Shown here: positions 26,792 to 33,546 of the stretch, one piece after another
Layout of the letters: the number at the start of each line of letters is the position of its first letter
Numbering within the stretch: position 1 is the first letter of the stretch
Assembly (NCBI GenBank): GCA_017404515.1
Contig: JAFRCG010000007.1
Span: 1-44,115 of the forward strand
DNA from: Candidatus Saccharimonadota bacterium
GTDB lineage: Bacteria > Patescibacteriota > Saccharimonadia > Saccharimonadales > Saccharimonadaceae
Reading direction: 5' to 3'
DNA: 44,115 nt
Program-made: the position numbers and the translations under genes
The notes under the pieces: model-generated
Seen by the model: the letters and a program-made list of their open reading frames with translations, nothing else
The model's database searches: none
Told to the model about the DNA's origin: nothing

Positions 26792-27502
26792 ATGGTTTGG
26801 ATAGTTCTTGTAATTATAGCGCTAGTGGCGGCAGCTTTTGTGGAAGGGTGGAAGAATGGCCTAAGAACGATTGAAGTTTTGGATATATTGATGCATCCGA
26901 TTGTGTATTTTGCGAAAAAAGGTGCTGGAACAGAAAAATTTTTGTATCACGAGCTGAGGCATGCTGGCGTGCCCAAAAAGCAGATTTTCCGGAATGTTTA
27001 TGTGCCAACTTATGATGGAAAATACACGGAGATTGATGTGCTAGTGCTTTCTAAAAAAGGGTTTTTGGTTTTTGAATGTAAAAATTATAGTGGGAAGGTT
27101 TATGGTGATGGCCGAGCAACAAGGTGGCATGAATATATTGGTGGTAAAAAGTATGATTTTTTGAATCCGCAAATACAGAATGCTGGGCATATTAAGTATT
27201 TATTGAAATATTTTCGAGGGCGTCTAAGAGGTTTAACGCCACAAGAAAATTTGCCAGCAAAATCTTTTGTGGTGTTTTCGAGGGCTGGGGATTTGCATTT
27301 AAAAAATTTGCGAGAAGATGTGTATTTCTTGCAGAAGGAAGGAGATTTTTTGCGAACCTACCGGGGGTTTCGGGATGCACCGGTGATGGCAAAGAATTTT
27401 AAAACAATGTTGATAGAGTTAGACAAACTTTCGCATCCGCCACGAGAGATAAAATTACAACACATAGTGGAAGTCCGCGGCATGAAAAATAAAGTGAAGT
27501 AA
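26792..27502 (+). CDS. Membrane-anchored NERD-domain protein
   Basis: 236 residues. One N-terminal membrane helix (about 1-17) and a nuclease-related domain: GTEKFLYHEL, the D of YTEIDVLVLSKKGFLVFECKNYSGKVYG, where I-D and E-C-K match the PD-(D/E)XK core. NERD proteins are poorly characterised and often lie in accessory regions. The start is ATG 26792, six nt after TATAAT (26780-26785); the 14-codon longer frame would contain the promoter. It lies just before tRNA-Lys and the defence-like island. Confidence 0.82.
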   Translation: MVWIVLVIIALVAAAFVEGWKNGLRTIEVLDILMHPIVYFAKKGAGTEKFLYHELRHAGVPKKQIFRNVYVPTYDGKYTEIDVLVLSKKGFLVFECKNYSGKVYGDGRATRWHEYIGGKKYDFLNPQIQNAGHIKYLLKYFRGRLRGLTPQENLPAKSFVVFSRAGDLHLKNLREDVYFLQKEGDFLRTYRGFRDAPVMAKNFKTMLIELDKLSHPPREIKLQHIVEVRGMKNKVK

Positions 27503-27568
27503 TGGGGTTGGATTTTTTGACAAGTCATGTTATAATGTATTTGGTTTTAATACCAGTATGTTGTGTTT

Positions 27569-27645
27569 GGTCCGGTAGCTCAGCTGGTTAGAGCACGAGC
27601 CTCTTAAGCTTGGTGTCGAGGGTTCGAGTCCCTCCCGGATCACCA
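27569..27645 (+). tRNA. tRNA-Lys(CTT)
   Basis: Acceptor GGTCCGG with CCGGATC, anticodon stem CGAGC/GCTTG, loop CTCTTAA giving CTT, T-loop TTCGAGT, encoded CCA. It marks the left edge of the accessory island. I found no duplicated 3' end of this tRNA further along the window. Confidence 0.95.
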
Positions 27646-27696
27646 CGGTTTGACAGATTGCGCTAGATATGGCGTAATTTTTTGTTTAGCTAGAGA

Positions 27697-28395
27697 TCAG
27701 TTGGCCTCAATTTGTTTTCTGATAGTAGTGAGGCGCTGACCTTTATATAGCCAATATACACCGCCTTGGTAAGCCTCGGAGTGTGTGGCTGTTCCGAGTT
27801 TTCGCTTGATTATTACGACTGCTCCGGACAATGTAGTTTCTGTTCCATCTTGCAGCCTAATAATGCTATTTTCATTTACAACAGTAGCCTTGATGGCATC
27901 ATTTTCCGCAAAAGAAAGTTCTGCGCCGATAGGAATATTTAGAAGTTTGAAGGTTAGTTTCTGTTTCTTGGTACTATATACGCGTCCAGTATTGGAAATT
28001 TGGACATGATCACGAATTCCGTCCGAATTAATATCCGTGTTGTGTAGGCGTGGATCTATGGAATGAGTATCGTGGACAACCTCAATCTCTGCATCATCAA
28101 GCGTTCTGGCACATTGGTAGAAAATGCTGAGGGCTTTTTCTGGCGTGACATTAAAAAACTCACGGCCTTTTCTGATGCGCATGTCGGGATTAACTAGATC
28201 GATAAGCCCATGAATTTGCTTTTCGGCTTCATTGTATTTTTCGGTTTTCATCACCGCGTAGATTTCAAAGGGGAGTGGGACAGCTGTGTTATCTAGCTCT
28301 TTCGAGCGGATATTGACAGGACGGGAGCTCTTCCCGATTTTGACCCAGTCATCTCGAAAACTAGGGTTGGTTAGAATATAGACATAGCCACTCAT
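27697..28395 (-). CDS. GIY-YIG (T5orf172-type) nuclease with RAMA/DUF4357-like C-terminal domain
   Basis: 232 residues. The N-terminus (GYVYILTNPSFRDDWVKIGKSSRPVNIRSKELDN) is a GIY-YIG-superfamily module of T5orf172 type, with AEKQIHGL containing the expected late Glu region. The last 80 residues (LNIPIGAELSFAENDAIKATVVNENSIIRLQDGTETTLS...GVYWLYKGQRLTTIRKQI) resemble RAMA/DUF4357-like domains, which are predicted to recognise DNA, perhaps modified. A related domain is at 41782-42024 beside another nuclease. TATAAT is nine nt before the ATG. A modification-dependent endonuclease or anti-invader role is inferred. Confidence 0.72.
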   Translation of the reverse strand: MSGYVYILTNPSFRDDWVKIGKSSRPVNIRSKELDNTAVPLPFEIYAVMKTEKYNEAEKQIHGLIDLVNPDMRIRKGREFFNVTPEKALSIFYQCARTLDDAEIEVVHDTHSIDPRLHNTDINSDGIRDHVQISNTGRVYSTKKQKLTFKLLNIPIGAELSFAENDAIKATVVNENSIIRLQDGTETTLSGAVVIIKRKLGTATHSEAYQGGVYWLYKGQRLTTIRKQIEAN

Positions 28396-28797
28396 GATAT
28401 TAATATTATATCACAATATGGTGTATTGTGCAAAGTAGACACACTAGATTTTCGATGGCTTTTTCGGTCTTCAATAACCGGTAGTTCCTTTTGCATTTAA
28501 GGTACATACTTTTTCTTTCTCCACCCGAAGTGTTGCCATTCGGCAAGTATCACTTGTAGTGCAGAATCTGCGCATAAAATATGAGGGGCTACCCCCTCTC
28601 GTCTTTCGAAAGGCGCAGAACTCTGCACCGCAATTTACTTGAAGTTATTATGTAAGTTCGAAAACACCAAGCATAAGCGTTTTGGAAGTGTGGGGAGATA
28701 TGTATTCGGTATTTGACGTATCTGTTATTTGGCGAGTTCGAACTTGCAATTGTCGTGATAGTAAGCTTAAATACGCAAAACATTTTAGGAGTTTATT
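28396..28797. other. 400-bp gene-free stretch with strong RNA-like folding
   Basis: No convincing reading frame. 28528-28556 forms AAGTG...CACTT around TTGCC-ATTC-GGCAA. 28559-28628 forms an outer stem GTGCAGA/TCTGCAC, then TCTGCGC/GCGCAGA, enclosing two hairpins: GAGGGG/CCCCTC and CTTTCGAAAG. This is a three-way-junction layout. Further right are repeated GTTCGAA motifs. It borders the 114-bp repeat and may be a structured RNA or remains of a gene. Confidence 0.4.
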
Positions 28798-28887
28798 ATG
28801 GCTATTAAGTTAGAAGATGCTGTCGCAGTCGTACAAAAAGAGATTCGCAAGTGGCGCGAGAAATACGAGTCCGTCGCAAATGAAAAC
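28774..28887 (+). repeat. 114-bp perfect direct repeat, copy 1
   Basis: Identical over 114 bp to 32234-32347. It holds the ribosome-binding site and first 30 codons (28798-28887) of the gene that is complete at 32258, so this copy is a truncated gene fragment. Past 28887 the sequence runs into the antisense gene at 28805-29137. Zero mismatches suggest a recent event. Confidence 0.95.
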
Positions 28888-29137
28888 AGACACGCTTTCC
28901 GTAGCCAAAGTGCATCTCTTTACCCCAAGTTCCAAGTAACGTCTCGTCATCAAATTCTCTGAGCGCCCATTTGATATCTCTGATATTTGAATCTACTAAC
29001 TTCATATTCTTTAGATCACCATATTCGCGCGATGATAGAATGCCTTCGTGTTTAATGTAGAGTTGATGAAGCTGCCTGGCGGTCACTTTGATAGGTTCGC
29101 CATTTTTTGGCTTTTTGTATATGCGGCGTTTTGCCAT
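28805..29137 (-). pseudogene. MAKR-family small protein, 3' end replaced by repeat copy 1
   Basis: Related to 36151-36614 (shared pattern MAKR..KK-K-GEPI-VT-RQL, SR-Y, ETL, G-GKRV). The match to the paralogue ends at GKRV; the last 27 codons here are simply the antisense strand of the duplicated 114-bp segment, so the original C-terminus is lost. The leader forms a hairpin ACCTC/GAGGT (29143-29160) that buries the ribosome-binding GAGG six nt before the ATG, and the same leader occurs before the paralogue. The family is unknown to me; the charged, basic N-terminus suggests nucleic-acid binding. Confidence 0.65.
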
Positions 29138-29142
29138 ATTTT

Positions 29143-29165
29143 ACCTCGTTTCTTTGAGGTTGCGC
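29143..29165 (-). promoter_or_regulatory. Leader hairpin sequestering the ribosome-binding site
   Basis: On the mRNA, ACCTC pairs with the GAGGT that contains the Shine-Dalgarno sequence, with an 8-nt loop. The block GCGCAACCTC and the pairing are conserved before the paralogue (36618-36642), although the loop differs. This suggests control at translation initiation. Confidence 0.5.
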
Positions 29166-29252
29166 TATATAGACGGTATGCTTATATTATATCGCACTCA
29201 TTGACCGAAGAAAATCTTGGGGGTTTAATCATTTCGTAAAGTCAGCAAAATC

Positions 29253-31280
29253 TTATACTTTCAACCCAAGCTTGTCGAAGAATACTTTATGTCTTATCTT
29301 GGCGTCTTTCAATAATTTCTCCCATGTGACGAATTCTATTCTTAAATTAATTTTGTCCCTATCTAGAAACCATCCTTCTCCATCTGGCATTACCGTCATA
29401 TTTTTTTCATAAACTAACCACTTTTTTACGTCATTGTTGGCACTTGCTATAATATATCCGTAAAATGGCGTTGTTTGCGATACATTGATGTCAAAACCGT
29501 TAGGCTGCTTAAGCTTGCCATCTTTAAATTGCAAAACATATCTTACAATTTGCTCTACGGGATCTCCCTCATCGGATTGGCCGATAAAGTCAGTTCTACC
29601 AGGTCTTTTAAACTCGAAAATAGTTATTGGACAACTCGAGGACTCTCCGTCTCTATATGAGACTGGATAATGGAAGGCGGCTATATCGGGACGATCGTCG
29701 CTTTCAGTAAATCTTTTTTTGTCCGAACTCAAATATTGTGTAAAATTCAGCGACTCATCTATTAGCCAAAGATTGTGCTGTTCATTGGGGATTTCTTCAG
29801 AGTCTTTCCTGGTTGGGAAAATTATATCATGCAGTAATTTTTCTTTCTCATATTTTTCCAAATCATTCCATTGCATTGCTTTTTCAAAAAGTTTTAGGGC
29901 GACTTTTCTAAAAATCATGTACTGAATTAAATTACTTTCATCTGTTTCGTTTAATTCTTTTGATAAGTCAGACATTTTTTGAACAAGATTTTCTCCTTTT
30001 ATGTCTAATTTGTTCAAGATATTCTCAGCTTGGTCACGCCTATTTGAGTCCACTTCGTATTTGACCTTGTGCAATTCCGCCTCAATCTCTTCTTCTGATG
30101 GATTGATTTTTATCGATTCAAAATTGACTTTATCTAGGTAGTTTCTATACCAGATATTGCGTTCAGCATAGTCTTTAAAAGCCTTTTTCTTATTTTGAAA
30201 TCTCGTTACAATTGTGTTTTGCATTTTCTTTTTGGCCTCTAAGGCTATAGACTCTTCGATGTCTTTTTTGCCAATAGGGAATTCTAAGTTTGGGGAATTG
30301 TCGAAATAAAAATCCGTTCGCTCATTATTAACGTTTTTGTCCAAATATTCGCCATATACGTAATATCTTAAAACATATTTTTGCTGTTTACCGTCTATTT
30401 CTTCCTCAAAATCTTCCGCAAATTCTGGGATATAATCTTCCAACTTTGCTTCCGTAACAACTTTATTATTTGCCGTAAGCATAATCCTGCTAACTTGACT
30501 ATAAACTTTTCTGAGTTTAAAGGCCTTAAAACCAAAATTTTCTTTATCCTTGGTATTTTGAACATTGACGAATCCTGTATCCACTAAACTGATTTTGGAT
30601 TCTGCGCCATCTCCTATTTGGTCGTTTAGCACGATTTCATGTTCGTCATCGTACACCACGATGCGTGGGCAGACGAAATTATCTACCACGAAGTAGTTCA
30701 AAATCTTTTCGAGTATTCTGTGCGCAAAGGATTCCGTAGAATCATTGAAATGTTTTATTGGCCCGCAATATCCCAATAGTGTGATTTTTGATCCCACTGG
30801 CATGTTGCCGTCTGATATTTCTATTCGTTCATTTTCCACGATATCATATTTCCTTCCGAATCTAAAAAAGCGACTCTTTAAGCTATCTTTATCGCTAAAG
30901 GTGCTTTCTACTGTTACTTCTCGGAAATATTTTATATAAAACATTCTTCCAAGTCCTTTTCCGCCATTGTTTTGTTTTTGTGGGCTATATAATGTATTGA
31001 AAGAGTTTCTATTCTCTTCAGTAAAGCCTATCCCATTGTCGCTGATTTCAATTTTGTCTATATCTGGGCACGTGCCGTCTCCAAGATTCAGCTGGTTATT
31101 CCTCGTTATATAGATATGTATTTCTCCGTCGAATCGGTTGTCACTCTTTCGACGTGCCTCGATAGCGTCTATAGAGTTAGTGATAGCTTCGACTACGGCA
31201 TTATAAACAGTTGATTGTTTACCAAAATCTTTTAGATATTTTTCTATATATATTTTCGTAGTTTCGCCGTGGCCATTCAT
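29253..31280 (-). CDS. GHKL-type ATPase fused to a PD-(D/E)XK nuclease-like domain
   Basis: 675 residues. The N-terminal ATP-binding fold of the HSP90/MutL/histidine-kinase superfamily shows the N-box (E31, N35, D38 in VVEAITNSIDAI), G1 box D81-NGIGF and the G2 lid GGKGLGRMF (106-114). The middle is beta-rich, then coiled. The C-terminal 150 residues have RPDIAAF (D532) and ITIFEFKRP (E556, K558), the pattern of a PD-(D/E)XK nuclease. Such a pair suggests an ATP-gated nuclease or clamp, consistent with defence, but I do not know a named system. Start 31280 lies seven nt after TATAAT; the 16-codon longer frame is rejected. It is divergent from the 66-residue membrane protein at 31345. Confidence 0.75.
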   Translation of the reverse strand: MNGHGETTKIYIEKYLKDFGKQSTVYNAVVEAITNSIDAIEARRKSDNRFDGEIHIYITRNNQLNLGDGTCPDIDKIEISDNGIGFTEENRNSFNTLYSPQKQNNGGKGLGRMFYIKYFREVTVESTFSDKDSLKSRFFRFGRKYDIVENERIEISDGNMPVGSKITLLGYCGPIKHFNDSTESFAHRILEKILNYFVVDNFVCPRIVVYDDEHEIVLNDQIGDGAESKISLVDTGFVNVQNTKDKENFGFKAFKLRKVYSQVSRIMLTANNKVVTEAKLEDYIPEFAEDFEEEIDGKQQKYVLRYYVYGEYLDKNVNNERTDFYFDNSPNLEFPIGKKDIEESIALEAKKKMQNTIVTRFQNKKKAFKDYAERNIWYRNYLDKVNFESIKINPSEEEIEAELHKVKYEVDSNRRDQAENILNKLDIKGENLVQKMSDLSKELNETDESNLIQYMIFRKVALKLFEKAMQWNDLEKYEKEKLLHDIIFPTRKDSEEIPNEQHNLWLIDESLNFTQYLSSDKKRFTESDDRPDIAAFHYPVSYRDGESSSCPITIFEFKRPGRTDFIGQSDEGDPVEQIVRYVLQFKDGKLKQPNGFDINVSQTTPFYGYIIASANNDVKKWLVYEKNMTVMPDGEGWFLDRDKINLRIEFVTWEKLLKDAKIRHKVFFDKLGLKV

Positions 31281-31344
31281 AATATTAATTATACCACGCC
31301 TTAACTTACATATCGACAGACGGTGCATTCGTTATAATTTATCT

Positions 31345-31545
31345 ATTAGATGCTACTACTGGTTCGTAATTGTGTTGGTTGTCTTTGGTTTAGTATGTGA
31401 AGTCGCTGGGTTTATTGATGATATTGCTTTGGACAAGAATATAGGTCGGTCGCCAGTTTGGGTTTTCAATTATGTAATTAATGGCGCCACAGAGAGGTTC
31501 GTAAAGGTTTGGACTTCGCTCACCAATATAAAAAATAATCCTTGA
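31345..31545 (+). CDS. Small membrane protein, 66 aa, probable ATT start
   Basis: The frame reads R-C-Y-Y-W then FVIVLVVFGLVCEVAGFIDD, one strong membrane helix, and a polar tail with RSPVWVFNYVINGATERFVKVW. Its stop falls exactly in the loop of a terminator (31531-31559). TATAAT (31333-31338) is six nt before an ATT codon in this frame, the same spacing as the leaderless ATG genes here; the nearest ATG is in another frame. So it starts at ATT, at the internal GTG, or has a frameshift. The opposite-strand 67-codon frame here looks like a shadow. It may be the partner of the divergent GHKL-nuclease gene. Confidence 0.5.
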   Translation: MRCYYWFVIVLVVFGLVCEVAGFIDDIALDKNIGRSPVWVFNYVINGATERFVKVWTSLTNIKNNP

Positions 31546-31559
31546 AAGGGATTCTTTTT
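31531..31559 (+). terminator. Terminator of the 66-aa membrane protein gene
   Basis: AAAA-T-AATCC pairs GGATT-C-TTTT with one internal mismatch; a T6 run follows. The stop codon TGA is within the loop. Confidence 0.65.
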
Positions 31560-31616
31560 TATATTTGATGGTTTGAGTAAGACGAAAACTCATAGGGTTT
31601 ATCCTCTCGGTGACTG

Positions 31617-31645
31617 TTGCTCGAATACTAAATTTATGCTATAAT
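31617..31645 (+). promoter_or_regulatory. Promoter of the gene at 31681
   Basis: TTGCTC (31617-31622), 17-bp spacer, TATAAT (31640-31645), then a leader with GAGGAGGTGAT before the ATG. Confidence 0.7.
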
Positions 31646-31680
31646 ATATACATTGCTCACAATCAGAGGAGGTGATAAAA

Positions 31681-32175
31681 ATGAGCAAGATTTTTAAAAT
31701 TTCTGGGAACTTTGTGATGAAGAATGGTGAATGGAAACAACCGGACCCGTCTTTTGCAGGTGAAATCGTGGTAGATGATGATAATACCTTTCATGGTTAT
31801 TGTAATGAGCTGTATGACGCCGATACGCCTGACCTAAACAAGACAAGATATCTTGCTGGAGTAATTGCTACAAACAGTGAGACTGGTAAGGAAGGCATTG
31901 CGTTTTTTAAGTTATCAAATTACATTGAGCAGGCGCCACTTTTATATATAATCTCTGGCGAAGAAGGAGTATGGGGCGTAATTTTTCCGTGGAGGGGTGA
32001 TTATTTCATAGTAGATGAAGCCCGAGTTAAGATTGAAGAGGTTACTTATGATCTTAAAGATGAACAGCGCATCAAAAACAAGTTCAACGAACTCGATATG
32101 AGCATCAATCTTCACGATCATCTACTTCTGCCTGAACAAATGCAAAGTTTTACGGATGCCTTAATCAACGCATAG
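31681..32175 (+). CDS. Hypothetical soluble protein, 164 aa
   Basis: No family recognised. It starts SKIFKISGNFVMKNGEWKQPDPSFAGEIVVDDDNTFHGYCNELYD, which looks like an antiparallel beta-sheet domain, and ends in helices. Acidic overall, no signal peptide. GGAGGTG ends six nt before ATG 31681. It has its own promoter and terminator. It is one of four genes with a strong Shine-Dalgarno leader and terminator that look like a distinct set from the leaderless genes. It lies inside the segment bounded by the 114-bp repeats. Confidence 0.7.
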   Translation: MSKIFKISGNFVMKNGEWKQPDPSFAGEIVVDDDNTFHGYCNELYDADTPDLNKTRYLAGVIATNSETGKEGIAFFKLSNYIEQAPLLYIISGEEGVWGVIFPWRGDYFIVDEARVKIEEVTYDLKDEQRIKNKFNELDMSINLHDHLLLPEQMQSFTDALINA

Positions 32176-32200
32176 TGACCAGAAAAGCACATTTACATTT

Positions 32201-32230
32201 AAAGTCCGGGCATTAGCTCGGGCTTTTTTC
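32201..32230 (+). terminator. Rho-independent terminator
   Basis: AAAGTCCGGG pairs CTCGGGCTTT (with two G-U pairs) around a 6-nt loop, followed by a T run, 25 nt after the stop at 32175. Confidence 0.85.
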
Positions 32231-32233
32231 TGG

Positions 32234-32347
32234 CGCAAAACATTTTAGGAGTTTATTATGGCTATTAAGTTAGAAGATGCTGTCGCAGTCGTACAAAAAG
32301 AGATTCGCAAGTGGCGCGAGAAATACGAGTCCGTCGCAAATGAAAAC
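32234..32347 (+). repeat. 114-bp perfect direct repeat, copy 2 (within the complete gene)
   Basis: Identical to 28774-28887. It begins eight nt before the end of the preceding T-run/GC region and ends at codon 30 of the gene at 32258. Recombination between the copies would remove 3,460 bp, including the GHKL-nuclease gene. Confidence 0.95.
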
Positions 32348-32554
32348 GGGCAAGACCACCCCATTATGGTCGAGGGTGAAACCACGGCCGGCTATTTCTG
32401 TCAGCTTATGGTGAATTCTCAAGAAGTCGTTAAGATTTTTGTCGATTACGACTATGCGCTTTATCGTGTTCTCGGCGAAGATGCGCCGAACGCTATGTGG
32501 GAAGATTTAGGTCGAAAGTTTGGATTAGAGTATGTTTGCTCGGTGGATCTATGA
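32258..32554 (+). CDS. Hypothetical protein, 98 aa (complete copy of the repeated gene)
   Basis: An N-terminal amphipathic helix (LEDAVAVVQKEIRKWREKYESV) precedes a short alpha/beta part (GYFCQLMVNSQEVVKIFVDYDYALYRVLGED). No family recognised. TTTTAGGAG lies seven nt before the ATG. Its stop overlaps the next start (ATGA at 32551-32554), so it forms a two-gene unit with the broken zinc-ribbon gene. A truncated copy of its 5' end is at 28798-28887. Confidence 0.65.
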   Translation: MAIKLEDAVAVVQKEIRKWREKYESVANENGQDHPIMVEGETTAGYFCQLMVNSQEVVKIFVDYDYALYRVLGEDAPNAMWEDLGRKFGLEYVCSVDL

Positions 32555-32702
32555 AAGCCCATCAAAAGCGCCACAAATGCCCCAAATGCGGCAAATACTA
32601 TGTAGGTTATCCTGCGCTATCGCGTGAGGATAATAAGACGGGATTTGTTTGGAGTGTGGAGCGAAGGAGGCTCTTGTGGTTTTTAACCAATCTCTTTCAT
32701 GA
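32551..32702 (+). pseudogene. Frameshifted zinc-ribbon protein
   Basis: The first frame reads KRHKCPKCGKYYVGYPALSREDNKT and then loses sense; shifting by one base near 32640 gives ICLECGAKEAL and a stop at 32702. Joined, this matches a common small domain with C-x-x-C-G, YPALSR-x-DNKT and I-C-x-x-C-G-x-x-E-A-L, often beside small accessory or phage genes. One base is missing (GG where GAG or similar is expected), so the gene is a pseudogene or an assembly error. It overlaps the end of the restriction-modification gene by 20 nt. Confidence 0.7.
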
Positions 32703-33546
32703 TACGATCCGTCTCATTCAGGATCGTGATAATTTTGCCGTAGTGATTTATATCGTCGAATGTAAGAACTCGGTCTTTTCTATCTTTGAGCCATTTTTGT
32801 GCAGGTTGATATCCGCCAATATAAAAATTCCACGCTAATTCGGAAACATTGTCGAAATATTGACTATCATTTATCCAGACTTTGCCATCATCATAAGCAA
32901 GCTTCGTAACGATATTACTACCACCCTCTGGAAATGTTGCGGTTGGTTTTATAATTCCATGCATAAGGTGGAGTTCGCGTAAGGACTTGCCTAGATTTGC
33001 AACACGCCAGAATTCTTTCCAGCTCTTTGGGCGTGGGATTCTTGGAAAACCAGTCTTTAAGAATTCTTTATATTTCTCGCGATAGCTAGGGGAGTGTAAT
33101 GACCCATAAATATAGTCGAAGATATTCTCTGGATAGACTTTCGTATTGTCGTTTGGTTCTTCGACGTCCGAAAACAGCTCCATTAATTTGTCTTGATTGA
33201 AATTTGCAAGCATGGAGCCTTCCTCGAGTATGAAGAGCGGGGCAGATTGTCCGGCAAAACCAGCTGTGCCAAGTATTGCATGCTCCGGCATTGCGTCTAC
33301 AGCTATAGAGTCATCTGTTACCGAGCGTTCGTAGACTATGCCAAGCTGATTATGACTGTCGTTGCGTACCCAGAGTGGAGCACTGCTTTCTATACCTTGC
33401 ATTCCCGGCCTAGACCACCCTCTTGATTCGGAGATGCAGTCCACTACGAATACCGGGGCGGAATCATCTTGATTTAGACCACGCTTAAATATCATAGCAA
33501 GCCTCCTCGGTGTGTGTGTGTGTGTGTGGCTCGCTACGCTCGCCAA
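32683..33546 (-). CDS. Type IIG/ISP-like restriction-modification enzyme, C-terminal (target-recognition) piece
   Basis: This frame continues the methyltransferase piece after the (CA)9 tract. Real homology should begin near IFKRGLNQDDSAPVFVVDCISES and runs to the stop at 32683, with helical segments such as YREKYKEFLKTGFPRIPRPKSWKEFWRVANLGKSLRELHLMHG, as found in the C-terminal recognition region of type ISP/IIG enzymes. The apparent start (TTG at 33546) is an artefact of the open frame through the repeat. It is read together with 33485-35449 if the tract has ten or seven CA units instead of nine. Confidence 0.7.
   Translation of the reverse strand: MASVASHTHTHTPRRLAMIFKRGLNQDDSAPVFVVDCISESRGWSRPGMQGIESSAPLWVRNDSHNQLGIVYERSVTDDSIAVDAMPEHAILGTAGFAGQSAPLFILEEGSMLANFNQDKLMELFSDVEEPNDNTKVYPENIFDYIYGSLHSPSYREKYKEFLKTGFPRIPRPKSWKEFWRVANLGKSLRELHLMHGIIKPTATFPEGGSNIVTKLAYDDGKVWINDSQYFDNVSELAWNFYIGGYQPAQKWLKDRKDRVLTFDDINHYGKIITILNETDRIMKEIG

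Noticed and set aside
28650-28760. tRNA-like sequence around GTTCGAA motifs
   Set aside because: The T-arm-like hairpin has a six-base loop and there is no acceptor or anticodon stem.
31390-31593. 67-codon minus-strand frame with GAGG before its ATG
   Set aside because: It overlaps a better plus-strand frame (31345-31545) that has a membrane helix, promoter spacing and a terminator at its stop.
33485-33546. TTG start at 33546 for an independent 287-residue protein
   Set aside because: Its first residues are just the translation of the (CA) tract in a second frame; the remainder continues the methyltransferase protein.
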